A stretch of 64,000 bases of DNA from Ascaris suum. Lineage: Eukaryota > Nematoda > Chromadorea > Rhabditida > Ascarididae. Where the stretch lies: NCBI GenBank assembly GCA_013433145.1, contig CM024175.1:620001-684000 (forward strand), written 5' to 3'. Below the pieces are notes generated by a model. That model was not told the origin of the DNA. It was given only the letters and a program-made list of their open reading frames with translations, and did no database searches. A program made the translations under genes and the position numbers. Every line of letters starts with the position of its first letter. Within the stretch, counting starts at the first letter, position 1. Positions 50,361 through 62,189 of this stretch are shown one piece after another.

Positions 50361-51169
50361 ATGAAGTGGCTTCCGCTCTTGTTGATCGCTGTGTTGTCAG
50401 TGGACATCGCATTACCGGCCGTTGCCCTTCACAGAACATATCCTGAGAGGACTCTACCTTACAGGTGACACTCAATTATCCTAACGTTTGTCTTTCAGCT
50501 TTGTACAGTAACTTAATAGACATATCACTGAAAAAAAACTTCCCAGGCACAGATTTTCTGCTGTGATCGCTCTTGATCGTTAATTTACTTAATTACCGCT
50601 ACTGACGCGAATTCCAACCGCAAGAATGAGTAACTCCATGGCTGAGTGATCACTAAATGATTGTTATCGCAAACAGTGAGTAATTCGCCTGCTCTTCGCA
50701 AATATCTATCAAAAAGAAGTGCATCCTTCATGATTTCGTTGTGCGACAGCAATCAGATTCAAAAGTAAAGAGCACTAAGAAAGCTTTACCTCCTACCTAA
50801 ACCACAGCAACCTCACTCTATGAAACATCCAAGCTTGAAAGACTCCTAGAAGCCGACACGTCGCTTAAAGAGATAAAGCAAATACAAATAAAGTTGGGCT
50901 GCCGTATTTGTTCGCAGTATTGTTACCATAATAATTAAGCATTTTATCTTTCAATAGTGGTTCAATGTCGTTGTATCAATAATGCTTCTTTTTACAAACA
51001 ATGTCTGTTCAGGTCAAGAGCGAAAAGGCAGTTGGATATGCCAGTGCCTTTTGTTTCTCAGTATAGAACGATACTCCCCGGTTCTGGATGGGAAAATATG
51101 GATATGAACATGAATCAATTCGGAGGAGTATCAGTCGGTGGGACGAGCTATACAGTTTCCATTGGTTGA
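50361..51169 (+). CDS. Peptide gene 9: divergent secreted precursor
   Basis: Exon 1 is 50361-50464 (104 nt) and exon 2 is 51013-51169 (157 nt), joined by a 548-nt phase-2 intron (ACAG|GTGACA ... TGTTCAG|G). The 86-residue product has signal peptide MKWLPLLLIAVLSVDIALPA, a propeptide, the cleavage site SRAKR, and a 46-residue mature peptide starting QLDMPVPFVSQY. It shares the gene architecture, phase, cleavage site, mature Gln and final Gly with the others. The YGGG/NNYGG core is replaced by MNMNQFGGVSVGGTSYTVSIG-like sequence (51106-51166), in which only FGG, GGT and the SIG end recall the family. It is either a fast-evolving member or an ancestral relative. The function is not recognised. 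Confidence 0.75.
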
Positions 51170-52034
51170 TGAAGATCGTCAGCAAATCGTCACAACGACG
51201 AAACGCAGTTTTATCGCCTCCATCCTTACTACTGTCTGCACGATCGTGAAAACACTCGATTTATTCGCCAGGCTGCTTTCACTTCGCTCAAAATTTTTGA
51301 CTACCGGATGAACTACTTGTTGGGTCGAGAAAGTTTTATTTTCGGTGTCTCAACGGCTGTATTTCTTCTTAATATGATTTATCACCATTCATTAAGTGGA
51401 TACTAGTTCGGGTAGCGCCGAGCAGCCTCTATCTGGGGCGGCGAGAACTTCAAATTCAGAAGCTTGAAGATACAGTGGTGAAGACACATGAAAATCTGCG
51501 GCACGCAGTGCAACAAACAACGTCATATTCGATGGGGATAGTCCTTCGGGCTGAAACCGGCCTCCAAGGTGACCCACCCTTAACTGCACGCAGCGTTTTT
51601 TGCAGTGACAGTCCAAAGTCCTCCCGACAATGTAATGTAATGTTTCATATGTTGGCACTAAAACAGCGACACCATACTGGTAGCGCTGTGTAAACGGTCA
51701 TAACAGCTGGAGCTATAACGCTTTTTTCCTTCTGGCCATAAACACCATGGACTTACACCTAGACCCAATATATGTATACAAAGATATACACAGTATCACT
51801 TGAATAATACAACGTTCAAATGGATAAAACGATTCAATGAACTTTCAAGTTCAAAATAATTAAAGTGAGTTGTGAAAAAGAAAACAGCTGCGATGTCATT
51901 AACTCTCATAATTATCCACTGTCATGCAAGCCTAATAAGCGAAAAGCCTATTATACTCCTCCTCAACAATAATCAGTGGTGCCGAATGAGGCACTATTCA
52001 TATCCCACAAAAAACAAATTCCATTTAAATTCCA
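51170..52034. other. Spacer with possible old repeat
   Basis: A GC-richer patch at 51.39-51.72 kb, including ATAACAGCTGGAGCTATAAC, weakly resembles the patch at 33.9 kb. No gene is supported. Confidence 0.35.
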
Positions 52035-52565
52035 TTATAAGGCAAAAATGGCAGAATTACCGTCCGCTGCGATTACTAAAACTCGCCCATTGCTGACATC
52101 GTCAAGTTGCAACTGCTTAACGGACGGATACGTCAAATAGGACATCATACGAGCCTCAACACAACCCGTAATATAAACAATTCGAACGATACCAGCATCA
52201 CTGCTTAACAAACGAGATTCACGTTCATACCTTATTGGTTGAATCGTTACATTTGCATTCCACGCTAAAAATCTTGATAAATGCAACAAATCCAGTGAAA
52301 CATCGTCGAACAAGCTCTCAGAAATTCGCTTCGAGACCAACTCATTGCAGAAAGACTGAAACAATCATATGATGATTGTCTGTAAAGGTGTGCTACTCAA
52401 AAACGTGAAGCTTATATCCTTATTTAATCTATCGGCGGATATCATATCATCGGCACAATTCCATACCGCATCGTTGTTGTCGTTTTTCCGCGATTCGGCT
52501 TCAATTTCTCTCGTGAAAAGAAACCTTGTGAACTTTTCGTCGAGTTCGAGTACTGGAATAAACTC
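52035..52565 (-). CDS. Two 3'-terminal exons, possibly metalloproteinase C-terminus
   Basis: Exon 52467-52565 (33 codons, GCGTAG| acceptor, GATGCG|GTATGG donor) and terminal exon 52035-52355 (107 codons including stop, ATTGTTTCAG| acceptor) join in phase 0 to an uninterrupted frame. The residues read IPVLELDEKFTRFLF, later LLSSDAGIVRIVYITG and VLVIAADGNSAIFAL at the end. The latter resembles the C-terminal part of YIL108W-like zinc metalloproteinases as I remember them. An exon with a HELGH motif lies 4.3 kb upstream on the same strand. Linking the two is an inference. The 150-codon plus-strand frame over the same stretch is treated as a shadow. Confidence 0.42.
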
Positions 52566-53764
52566 CTACGCAGCGACATTATTCGATACTCTGTTAAGGC
52601 GGATGTATGTAACCAATACATTAGCGATTACCGACAAATGTGTCCGTCTGTGTATGCTAGTCTCTTGTGTAAATTACGACTCTGATGGCAGATGGAAAGA
52701 TATTAAACATAAATTCTTTTGGTTCAGCAAAGCAATTTACTTTGATCGAACACCCACTCAACAACTACCTCAATCGATATTAAGTGAGAAAGTTTACAGG
52801 ATATTCAAGCACATCTTTTGAACACCACATGGAAGTTGATGCTTTCATACGTATAAGCCGCCATCAAAGAACTGAGCGGAACAACACAAGTAGAAAACAA
52901 AGGAAACACTTGGAATACGCCTGCACTGAAGTTCCATATCCCATAACAGATCTAACTACGACATTCGGGTATGCCCTAAAATTTTCCCTAGAATACATAC
53001 GCACAGCTCGAAGCACGCATATTCAACAATAAGACAATTCAAATGACCAAAAATGACTCATTAGGCTGCAATCCCTTAGTTTGATTATTCCCTTATTCTT
53101 CTGTGGCAACTGCAGTTCCTTCTTCCAATAAACAACTCATTAAATATCACACAGTTATGGTGTCATTAGTGTGATTACTCAACATAGGCGATCGTGACAT
53201 AACACAAAAGAGTCGCAACCCTACCCAATAAAAACCCGTACATCTGGCCGTATTTCTTAAGTCGAGAAACAACAAAACAAACAGCCGATTCAGTTTAACA
53301 CTCGACTCTTGCTAAGGCCAACGACAATTAATCAAGAATATAATTCAAAATCATCTCTGCAAAAATGTTGCAGGACTTGCAAATGTTCAACGACTCCTTC
53401 ACGCTTCAAATCGTTTGCAAGTGCCGTGTTTTTATTTCTATTCTCCTCTTCTGATCTAATGTTCCTCATTGATCCCTTTGTAAAATTGCCGTTAGTAGTA
53501 AGACTTTTGTATCACAAAAGAAAGACATCAAGCAAAAGGCACCCTTTGTCGATCGGCAGAATAATTACTGCAGTTTATATCTTCATGTAGTGATTGAGGT
53601 TCATTCAGAGCGAGATTAATATTCCTGTCGATAAGAAATGCAGTTTGTACATTATCACCACCTATAATCAAGTAATACAGATAAATTCAGAAATGAATTT
53701 GTGAAGAAATGTGTACGAAAATATTAGACGAATCCGCTTAATCCGTCAACTATGTTACTTCGTT
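52566..53764. other. Probable intron or intergenic sequence
   Basis: If the exons at 52.0-52.6 and 56.8 kb belong to one gene, this is intronic and may hide one or more short exons. Fragments such as MSLRRSLFQYSNSTKSSQ (minus, 52.5-52.6 kb) overlap the called exon in another frame and were not used. Confidence 0.35.
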
Positions 53765-53842
53765 TATATATTTGTTTATTTCAATCAACAGAGCATTCAT
53801 TACGAATAAATGTCTCTTCATATCGCTTCCAGTTTTCCCGAT

Positions 53843-55582
53843 TCAATGCTTCTCTGATCCAGTTGGTTCCTGTGGTTTTTTTTCTATTTTTTTAAAAGAA
53901 TCACTCCACGTCATTGCAGGTAGGCCTCTACTTCTTTTGCCAATCCGTGGTGTCCGTTCTGTTATTCTTTTTGCCCAGTCGTCATTTTTCAGTGCAGATA
54001 TCTTCGCAGCCCATCTAAATGTCCTCACTCCGACCTCGATTACCCAATCCTTTACCCTTGTTAAACTTCGGAACCATTCGTTGGCTTTTCTCTCTACCAG
54101 TTTGATTCCCATCATGATTCTTTCCATTCTTCTCTCTGTCACTGCCAGTAGCTTGCGCACTTTCTTACTCGTTACCCATGTCTTCGAACCGTGCAAAATT
54201 GTTGGCATCACGCTTTTTTCAAAGAGTTTCCGCTTGAGACTCATCGGTACTTTTTTTTCACGGTAGATGTCTTTATTCTTAAAAATGCTTTCCAGCCTTG
54301 TTTGTTCCTGCGTCTACATCTGCTTCCGTTCCTTCGCTCATTTTTACACATCTGCCCAAGTAGATAAATTCATTTACGCTTTCAATCTTCCCGCCTCTTA
54401 TGACAATCGTCGACTTCAGCTCTCGATTGCTCATCAGCTTCCTTTTGTAGGTGTTTAATCGTAAACCAACTACCGCAATTCTCACCTCGAGTTCACTTAG
54501 CATTTTCTTTATTTGGTTGAAGTTGTGAGATATCAAGACTATGTCGTCTGCGAACATCAAGTGCGAGTTTTTTTCCGTCCACGTTCACGCCCTTGTTTTG
54601 CCAATCTAGCTCGTCGAACATGAGCTGTAAAGCTGCATTGAACAGGAGAGGGGATGTGCAGTCTCCCTGCCGCACTCCTCTCTTTATCTGTATTGGTATT
54701 TGCGTTTCATGTAGGAAGATTGCAGTTATCGATTTACGTCCGATTTCTTGATGGATGGATATTATTGAAGGGTGTACCGAGGCGCTTTCGAAAGATTTCC
54801 ACGGGGAGGCACGTTCAACAGAATCGAAGGCTTTTTCGTAGTCTACGAACAGCAAGTAAAGGGGCAGGTTGTACTGTCTGTTTTCTCGATGAGTACGGTA
54901 AGCACATGGACTTGGTCGATTGTTGACTTTCCGGGCCTAAAGCCTGCCTCCTCGACACCTTATTTCCGCTCAATTTGTTGCTGCATCTTTTGCATAAAAC
55001 TTTCGAGAAACACTTTGAGAATGTTGGTAGGAGTGATACGGGCGGTAGTTTCTGACATCATCTGGATTGCCTTTCTTCGGTTTTGAGAAGGCGAAGTCTT
55101 CAGGAACTTGTTGATATTTGATAACGTTGTTGAACAGGCTTTTCAACGATGTTACTAATAATTCCTTCTCGAGTTTCAACATTTCTCCAGTTAATCCATC
55201 GATCCTGGCGCCTTGCCTTTTTCCATGCTCTGGATAGCGTTTCTTATTTCTGAGTCGATGATTTCTAATAACGGCTCATCGCTTTTTCGTGTAATGAAAG
55301 TGAGTCAGTCTCTCCTCCATACAGTTTTGTATAAAATTCGTGAACGATGTGGTCGATTTCTCGTGTTTCTGACGTGAGTGACTCGTCGCTTCTCGTCAGC
55401 TCAATTATTCTTTTCTTGTTCTGAACTAGCGAGCTTCTTGCCCTATTCAATTTTCCGGTAGCTGCGGCTTGCTTCATTATAGTCAGATATTTCTGATAAC
55501 GGTTTTCGCATATTTTCTTTTTGATTAGCTTGTTAAGTTCGCAGAGTTCCAGATTAGTCCGAAAATTAGTGTTTCGTTTCAC
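53843..55582 (-). pseudogene. RTE reverse transcriptase domain, broken
   Basis: The reverse transcriptase is spread over at least five frames: 55265-55582 (linker, KYLTIMKQAA), 54970-55182 (NPDDVRNYRP), 54493-54855 (VDYEKAFDSVE and GVRQGDCTSPLLFN), 54279-54560 (FADDIVLISHN, the catalytic DD) and 53843-54244 (LHGSKTWVTSKK). The catalytic motifs are preserved, while frameshifts separate them, so the copy decayed after insertion. Confidence 0.85.
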
Positions 55583-55592
55583 CAGTCTTTTT

Positions 55593-56542
55593 TCAAGCAG
55601 TTATTTTATTTCTTCTATAAGAGGCGACGTTTTCTGCCTTGTTGTCGTAGCGATTTGTGCCGCTTGGCTGATTTTTGCAACAATATTTGCATAGGTAGGT
55701 TCTCTCAGTTAGATGAGAATGCTGGAAGGCATATGTGTATAAACTCGCGTCGAATAATTTTTCGGTGCTTTTGTTTCTTTTTCGTCTGCCCCATAAGCGT
55801 TTGTCCTTTAGCTTGAGTTTTGTTCTAACGAGGCGATGGTCGCTGCCTGTTTGGAAGTGGTTCAAAACTTCGGTGTCTGTCACGATTATTGCCTCATTCA
55901 CCAAGATGTAGTCTATTTCGTTTTTTGCATCTCCACTGGGGCTTCTGCAAATCCATTTTTTTTTGCCACATCTTTTTAAAAAAAACGTATTCGTGATTTT
56001 CATCCTGTTATTTTCGCAAAAGTCAACTAGTTGTTGTCCGCGTGGATTCCGCGTTCCCAATCCAAAATTCGCAGCTGAGTGCTATCCTGGTATTCGTGCT
56101 CCAACTATTGCGTTAAAATCACCCATTATAACGGTGAACGTAGATCGCTGTTCATTAACTACAGCTGTCAGGTCATCCAAGAATTGCGTATATTCTTCAT
56201 TGCTTTGGCCTCCTTGTGGTGCATACATTTGAATTAGTCGCACTTTGTTTTCCTATTGATCTTAATTTCGATTTGCGTGATTCCAAGAGATTGAAAAGAG
56301 AATGACATTATCTTAGCCTTCCATTCTTTCGAAACAAAATCCGATCCATCGCGCGATGTCTCACCCTCTCCCCGGTTAAACAAGCAGTTACCGTTTGGCC
56401 GGTAGAGGGCCTCTTTACCTTTCCTTCTTACTTCTGCTAGGCCGATTATATCGAAATTGATTTTTGATGCCTCTTCTTCCCATTCCCCCAGCCGATCACT
56501 CGATAGCTACGTCCTTGCATTATACGTACACAGGTTGAACAT
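55593..56542 (-). pseudogene. RTE endonuclease domain, broken
   Basis: It starts at ATG 56542 (MFNLCTYNAR) and soon meets an in-frame TAG. It continues in shifted frames through IIGLAEVRRKGKEALYRPNG and, from 56060, a stretch with TRNPRGQQLVDFCENN, NEIDYILVN and GSDHRLVRTKL. The last two contain the D and SDH residues expected of the catalytic site in this endonuclease family. Part of the middle of the domain is disrupted. Confidence 0.8.
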
Positions 56543-56817
56543 GGTTGCGTGAAGGTTAGGGCTCAGGCTCGTCTCCTGCCCGTTGGATGCTGACGAGTCG
56601 ATTCACCGTTGTTCCTCTCGTGATGGTCGGGGCTTATTTGAAGCCGATCGCGCAGTAGCGAATGTTGAACGATGAATGGACCTTGAGCTTGAAACTGAAA
56701 CCCATTTTTGAATGGTTGGAGCTTGAAACCCATCCATATTACTTCGTTAATGAAACAAAATATCCTATTTTATGAAGACTACAACTTATTCATGGAAATG
56801 CATAAAGATGGTCATAC

Positions 56818-56991
56818 CCGAATTCATAATTCCCGCTCTAGTATGTGGCAATTTAAATAAATGGCCAAGTTCGTGTACGACAGCACCCAAAAGACTTGCG
56901 ACTGCACCTCCAATTGTGTGTCTTAGAGTGCATTCTCCATCTGCCACCTGCAAATTTGAAATATTCGCGCTCATAACGGTAAACAGAATGC
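56818..56991 (-). CDS. Exon with HELGH zinc-protease motif
   Basis: Acceptor GCTTTTCAG and donor TTCGG|GTATGA bound a 174-nt open exon. It encodes LQVADGECTLRHTIGGAVAS, then LLGAVVHELGHLFKLPHTRA and GIMNSG. HExxH followed by a third His six residues later (HELGHLFKLPH) is a zinc-binding motif. A Gly-Gly-Ala-x-x-Ser-Leu-Leu stretch before it and PHTxxGIM after it recall the YIL108W-like family (Pfam Metallopep), from memory. The exon ends one base into a codon. The retrotransposon begins about 150 nt downstream, so it would sit in the next intron. The 5' exons are not established; candidates lie at 57.15-57.31 and 58.2 kb. Confidence 0.55.
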
Positions 56992-58195
56992 CTGAAAAGC
57001 ATGGAAGGGAACGTTGCCCGTTTATAAAATGAAACAGAGATGGGAGTACTCTGACGTACTTCTTCGTAACGGTAAGGAAAGAGAGTTAATACAGTTCCGC
57101 GTTCCAGTAAATAAACGTTGCACAGGAACCTTCCAGTTGGAGCGCAAAGCACCTAGGCATATTTTGCAAGCATCGATGGTACTCTGTAAAGGAACGTGGG
57201 AATAGTCGTAGTAAGCGTAGCAAGAGACAGTGCAGGGCGCCATCCCTCCAATAATTAATTTTGCCACAGGCTTTCCCGTAGCAGGGCAATTGCAATGACA
57301 AGGCACTTAAATAAACTTAGGAGAGGAAAACGGAAGCTTCCAATCAAAAAAAAAATGTTCGTGCAATCGACAAAAAGGTTAAGAGCTACTAACAATGAGT
57401 TCCACACTGTCGTCTAATCCAATCACAGCGCCCATCAAGATGATACTTAAAGCCAGCAGTGAGTTGAATTCCTACTGACAATCGACGCCGCACTCTCTCA
57501 CCCTCCCCCTGTCACCGCTTCCAAGGCCATTTATGTCGCTATCTGCGGATCTCGGAAAAAGATTCTCAACAGTATAGTGCGTTTTCCCATTAATCACCGA
57601 TCGTACAGCATTGCAATGGTTAGATTAGTACGCGCATCGACACACACATTCCGCAGCAGTTATGAACAACGGACGCGGAACACCTTTGTGGCGAAGAAAG
57701 ACACTTGAAATATTGAAGTTTCCCTCTTGGAGCTAAAAATTACCAAAAATTTAAAGTGACTCACCACTCGAATACTAAAGTAATATTGACAGGCGCAACA
57801 AATTCATGTGCCGCCTACCTAAGCCAAGAATCGCTTCAAATTAACAAGCATATACGAATGAACATTCAATGCTGATGACATTCGTTTCCTGCGCCAATCT
57901 CCCTCTTGCCTTAGGGAAAAATTATGCGTCAGATTATTTCCATAGTGATTCCTCATATGAGGACAACTGCTTCGTTTGGTCAGGTAGCGCATTGATTATA
58001 TGAAGCAAAGTTACCATCAAATCTAAAATATATTCAGCTCGTGTTTTTTTACTGCCACATCAGATCAAGCCTGCCTCCTTAGAGTATGGAGGTTCGCTAA
58101 ATCCCCTTTTACCCCACTTCCTTCCTCACCAGCGACATTAACTCGCCTAAGCCTTTCCTCACCTTTACACTGTCTCCATTTTAACTTTGGGCGAC
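56992..58195. other. Intron or intergenic sequence with possible exon
   Basis: All three minus frames are open over much of 57086-57306. One reads PVAKLIIGGMAPC and YYDYSHVPLQSTIDAC and ends at a donor-like AACTGGAAG|GTTCCT (57133). Because the frames conflict, it is noted here and not called as an exon. The rest shows nothing. Confidence 0.3.
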
Positions 58196-58453
58196 CTCTC
58201 TCCCAGGCTGAAATACCATGGCATCTCGGGACTGAAACAAGGTTGTGCGATGAATACGCTGGCCACTGGCAGATGCAAGAAGTTTTCCAAAACGCACACT
58301 GTAGGAAACAACACGGGGAAGTGACCGACAGTGCTCAACATCTAACTGTGCGGTACATGTCAGAGTTGCGTTTATACTTGACACAGAGTCAGGCAATGAT
58401 ACCAACAATGGTGACGATATGACGCATACATCGCGTTTTGTTTCAAATCTCTC
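58196..58453 (-). CDS. Candidate coding exon, function unknown
   Basis: A 258-nt (86-codon, phase 0) open exon is bounded by acceptor CGCTATTTTCAG and donor AGAGAG|GTCGCC. It encodes ERFETKRDVCVISSPLLVSL through QSRDAMVFQPGRE. The composition is protein-like, with four Cys. If the donor is not used, the frame stops five codons later (VAQS), which would make it a terminal exon. It may be an upstream part of the metalloproteinase gene at 56.8 kb, but no recognised domain supports this. Confidence 0.4.
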
Positions 58454-58956
58454 CTGAAAATAGCGCTTTGATAATATCAGCAGAAAGATTTATATCACGA
58501 TTTTATTTGAGGTGAGAGTAAAGAATTCAATAAAATGAAGAAGTGTATTTTGAACAAATATCTTCATTTGTGTTATTGTAATCATAATGAAGAATGATAT
58601 GCCCTTGTTGTTCTTCCCTGCCCACTTCAGAAAACTGCCATTTATATGTTGCTATCCTGACAGTCCCATCCTCTCTTATCCCTCAAAAGACATTACAGAT
58701 AACCACTTCCACTGAGAAATGCGGGAGGAGGGGACACCTTTCCAGAAACACATTACTCACATTCCGCAACTAAAGACCTAGAATTAACACCCGCAAGAGA
58801 CATCATTGGTGATTGGATGCTCAAAAGCATCACCCATAGCCAGCTGTAAAAAAAATGGGAGAAAGAAGATAGGAAGGAGAACGAACACAGTGAAGAGAGG
58901 AAGAACGAGTTCGTTCGTGCATGCAATCGTGCAGTTTACATTTCCACCGAAGCAAA

Positions 58957-59532
58957 CTACTGTCTTGTATTTTTTCTACGGAACAAAAAAAAAAAGAAAT
59001 ACGTACGAGCAAAGCATAAAAAAATGAAGTGGAGCATGGCAAGAAAACCCACTGCATCTGCTTCGCTAATGCTATTCTCCAAAATGGCAGGTTCCAACTG
59101 ATATGAATATTTCAATCGGCTGGCCACTAAAATAAGATAAGGTGTACGAACCGGGACGCCTGATGCCATATTCCCACTGATCTTTGGTATTATGAAGATT
59201 AGGTTTAATAAGAAAAGCGGATTCCGTTCACCGAGGAGTTCGAGGCATTTAATGAAATAGGTGGCCATATCTCTTGTTCCATACAACTCAGCGCTTGCTC
59301 TGTGTGTTTTCAGTACAGCCAATACAGGAAGTTCTTCTTCCCCGGCTAGCATAAATGGACCTGAAAGTGTTATAGCATGCATGTTTGGTGCTGCAAGAGG
59401 AAAAAGGGACTCGTCGTGGAGCGACTTTTTAACAACAGAACGCCTGACAAAATCAGACAAGAAAAGTGTGAGAACTTCCTTAAGTGCAGCACCCGACTGG
59501 GAGTTAATCCTGGATCGGGGATATCGCATCAC
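58957..59532 (-). CDS. Candidate coding exon, function unknown
   Basis: The longest open frame in the window (191 codons) contains a stretch with ordered, protein-like composition: SGAALKEVLTLFLSDFVRR, APNMHAITLSGPFMLAGEEE and GTRDMATYFIKCLELLGE. True exon borders are unclear; the start is probably at a splice acceptor rather than the ATG, and the Phe-rich tail after about 59.02 kb is unlikely to be coding. No domain was recognised. Confidence 0.4.
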   Translation of the reverse strand: MMRYPRSRINSQSGAALKEVLTLFLSDFVRRSVVKKSLHDESLFPLAAPNMHAITLSGPFMLAGEEELPVLAVLKTHRASAELYGTRDMATYFIKCLELLGERNPLFLLNLIFIIPKISGNMASGVPVRTPYLILVASRLKYSYQLEPAILENSISEADAVGFLAMLHFIFLCFARTYFFFFLFRRKNTRQ

Positions 59533-62189
59533 ACTATTTCGAACTGCTGTAGTGTATCCAATTAATTACATCTAATCCCTGAATTTGTTTCCAAGTTTCC
59601 GGACTTCCTATACATATCTGCATCACATTTCTTCGTAGATCCAAGCAACAAGGACGCAGTGTCATACCAATTTCGAAGAGCCAATTCTGGCAACTATATA
59701 CACTGCCAGTTCATCATATCACCTTTGTTTGTACTGTCTATACAAAGATTAGCGCTCACTGCAGTGTAAATATTACGTTAGCTATCTACCTCGGCCTCCA
59801 TCACTGACTGTGCAGCGTGGAGACTAGAATAAGATGTATTCGCTTTGAGCTTTACACACAGGAACAGAAGATATAAAGGATGGTCGGAAGGTCTTCCTGG
59901 AGCAAGAATCATTTCCGAAAGTTGCTTTGTTAAAGCATCATAAATACCACACATGCATATACTTCCTTCCTCCTCGCACCGCCTTCTTCGCTCACTCTAA
60001 TTCATCAACAGTAATGTGGGAGAGACCAAACTGTGACTCGACGGTGGTTTTACGCAGAAGCTTCCTTGACTTTCAAATCCATTTACTGCTCGTACAACAA
60101 AAGTTTAAACTTTAAATTATTTTCTCATACTACTGAGATTTTATAATTTGCGTCTGCCCACCTTCCCCCTCCCTCCGCTCCTTCATCAAAAGAACAAAAA
60201 CTGGCGCAGTTACACGCCTTTCTACTGCAGAAGGGAAAGAACTGTTCGCTGATCATGATACACCTTTAGCCTACCTTAATCAATGCTTGAGGCTATGCCT
60301 TGCCTTCAGCGAAGACGCTACATTTCACGAAGCGAAAAAATAACTTAGGCACCCACTACCCATAAAAAATCCTTAGTAGCAAAAATGAAGACAACGTAGA
60401 GCTCTTAGAATCCAATACGTTAGATGCACCCGACTACGATTTACAAGCGGAATACGAAGTGGCAACCCAATATATTTTCACTCATCCGCAAATAATTACA
60501 TCAGAAAAGAATTATGGAAGTATTCTACTCTCCATTCATATGATTTCACGGAAGCAGAAAATACCGGAAGAAGCCGCAAACGTTGGTATTTCATTTAAGT
60601 TGGTTTTTTAAAATAACAAAACTTTTACGCCTATATCTTAGTACCTCAATTCGTACTCCAATAACAGTATCTCCTGTTGTACTGCTGCCGGATGGTAGAG
60701 AAGGGAGGATATGAGTCGAAGCGAAGTTTACTCAAACAACTGGGCAACTGAACACATAGCGGGTAAAAACCACCAATATCTCTGAGTGAACACGCATCAT
60801 GGCTAAAGGGTTTGAATTACGCAACTACAGAAATTGAGGAACAGCGAAATATTATGGGGCAGAGAGGAATAGATATCACCGAAGTCGATCTATGCAAAAT
60901 TGAGTTGCAGCGCGGTCGTTCATCACAACACCTCCATAAGAATTACGGCGCATTTCCATTAATAAATTTATGCCCTCATTCCCAAGAACCGCAAAGGAAG
61001 AAGCATAATTGAAATATAAAGGAAAGTGGACATACCAGAAAGGAACAATTGATCGTTACCGGAGAAACTTCTGCACTCGACGGGAACTTCTGAATAAAAC
61101 CACCATCAACTCTTCTCTTTGATCGCTATGGTCTTTCAAAAAAACATGAAATGTGTTCATCATTAACAGTAACTGCACCATATAACCAAATGGAAGAAAC
61201 AGAAGAACTGATCAACAACCAGGATTTTGCGACCTTCACAGCAATCAACGAGGACGATTCCGAGATCTTTGAGTGATTTTTGAAACCGGTGGGTCCGTTG
61301 GTGGAATGCAAAAGTACTTTCTTTCCGATTCCTTCGGCATCTTACTGCATTTTTTTCTAAGTGGCACACTGTTATTGATCATGCATCAGAAATACTAAGA
61401 CATTTAATAATTTCGATATAGCTGCCAAAGGGAGGAACGGCGGATGAAGCGGGAGTGAGGGAATACTGCGAACGATAAAGCTCAAAAACTGATGAATATA
61501 GTGCTTTAGGGACACTCAGAGGGCTAAACAGCAAATGGTTTAACCAAAGTGTGACATAAAGACACTTGAGGAAAGTGCTAATCAAGAATATACAAAACCA
61601 TCCTATTTCTTCATGAGATCTATCAACGCAAAGTGAGAGGCGTAATGAAAATAGAATTGAATATTTGGGTTATTTGGATTTTTGAGGTCCTTTCGTAAGT
61701 TAGGTTATGAAACACGCTATATAAAGGGTTCAATGAATACCTGCAGCTTTGGGTTCCCATTTGCTGTCGAAGCAGAACGTTAGGCATCCATTTGCGTCAT
61801 TGCCATAACGTCGCCTAAGTGCTGTAGCGATTACCGATTGCGCCATAAGCGCCACCATTTTGATACGACGAACCAAAGAAGCAAACCTCAACGATACCCA
61901 TATACATATTGATGAGATGTTAGCACACAAGTCAAAAAAAAAGAAAAGAACCCATCACATTCTCCTTAACTATAGCATCATCAAAAATAATAATATTTAC
62001 AGAAGATCAATAATGTTGCGTCACTTAAAAAAGTGAAGAAAGGTGCCAGAACAGTTGGCAAGGAAGCGCTTTTGGTATTGCACCAACCTACCCACCGGTT
62101 TCAAAAATTACTCACAAAAACTAATGACGAAAACAACGCCTTCGTACAATAACCTATCGGGTTAGTTATAGTAGAGTAACCTATCGCTG
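59533..62189. other. Mostly non-coding, weak exon candidates
   Basis: Minus-strand stretches at 61379-61530 (PLSVPKALYSSVFELYRSQ) and 61740-61900 (RRRYGNDANGCLTFCFDSKW, ending at a GCTGCAG|GTATTC donor) might be exons, but evidence is limited to composition and one splice signal each. No gene is called. Confidence 0.3.

Larger units (their letters stand above)
53765..56665 (-). mobile_element. RTE-type non-LTR retrotransposon, decayed
   Basis: A minus-strand element of about 2.9 kb has a 5' leader (about 56543-56665), an endonuclease-reverse transcriptase region, and a 3' tail containing TGAAGAGACATTTATTCGTA. The order is apurinic-type endonuclease (TYNAR near the start, NEIDYILVN, SDHRLVRTKL), then RT (DVRNYRP, FVDYEKAFDSVE, GVRQGDCTSPLLFN, FADDIVLIS), then a C-terminal region with LHGSKTW. 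Several frameshifts and stops interrupt the frame, so it cannot encode a full protein. The length and domain order match RTE-clade elements of about 3.2 kb. Two rearranged derivatives lie at 23-24 kb. Confidence 0.9.
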
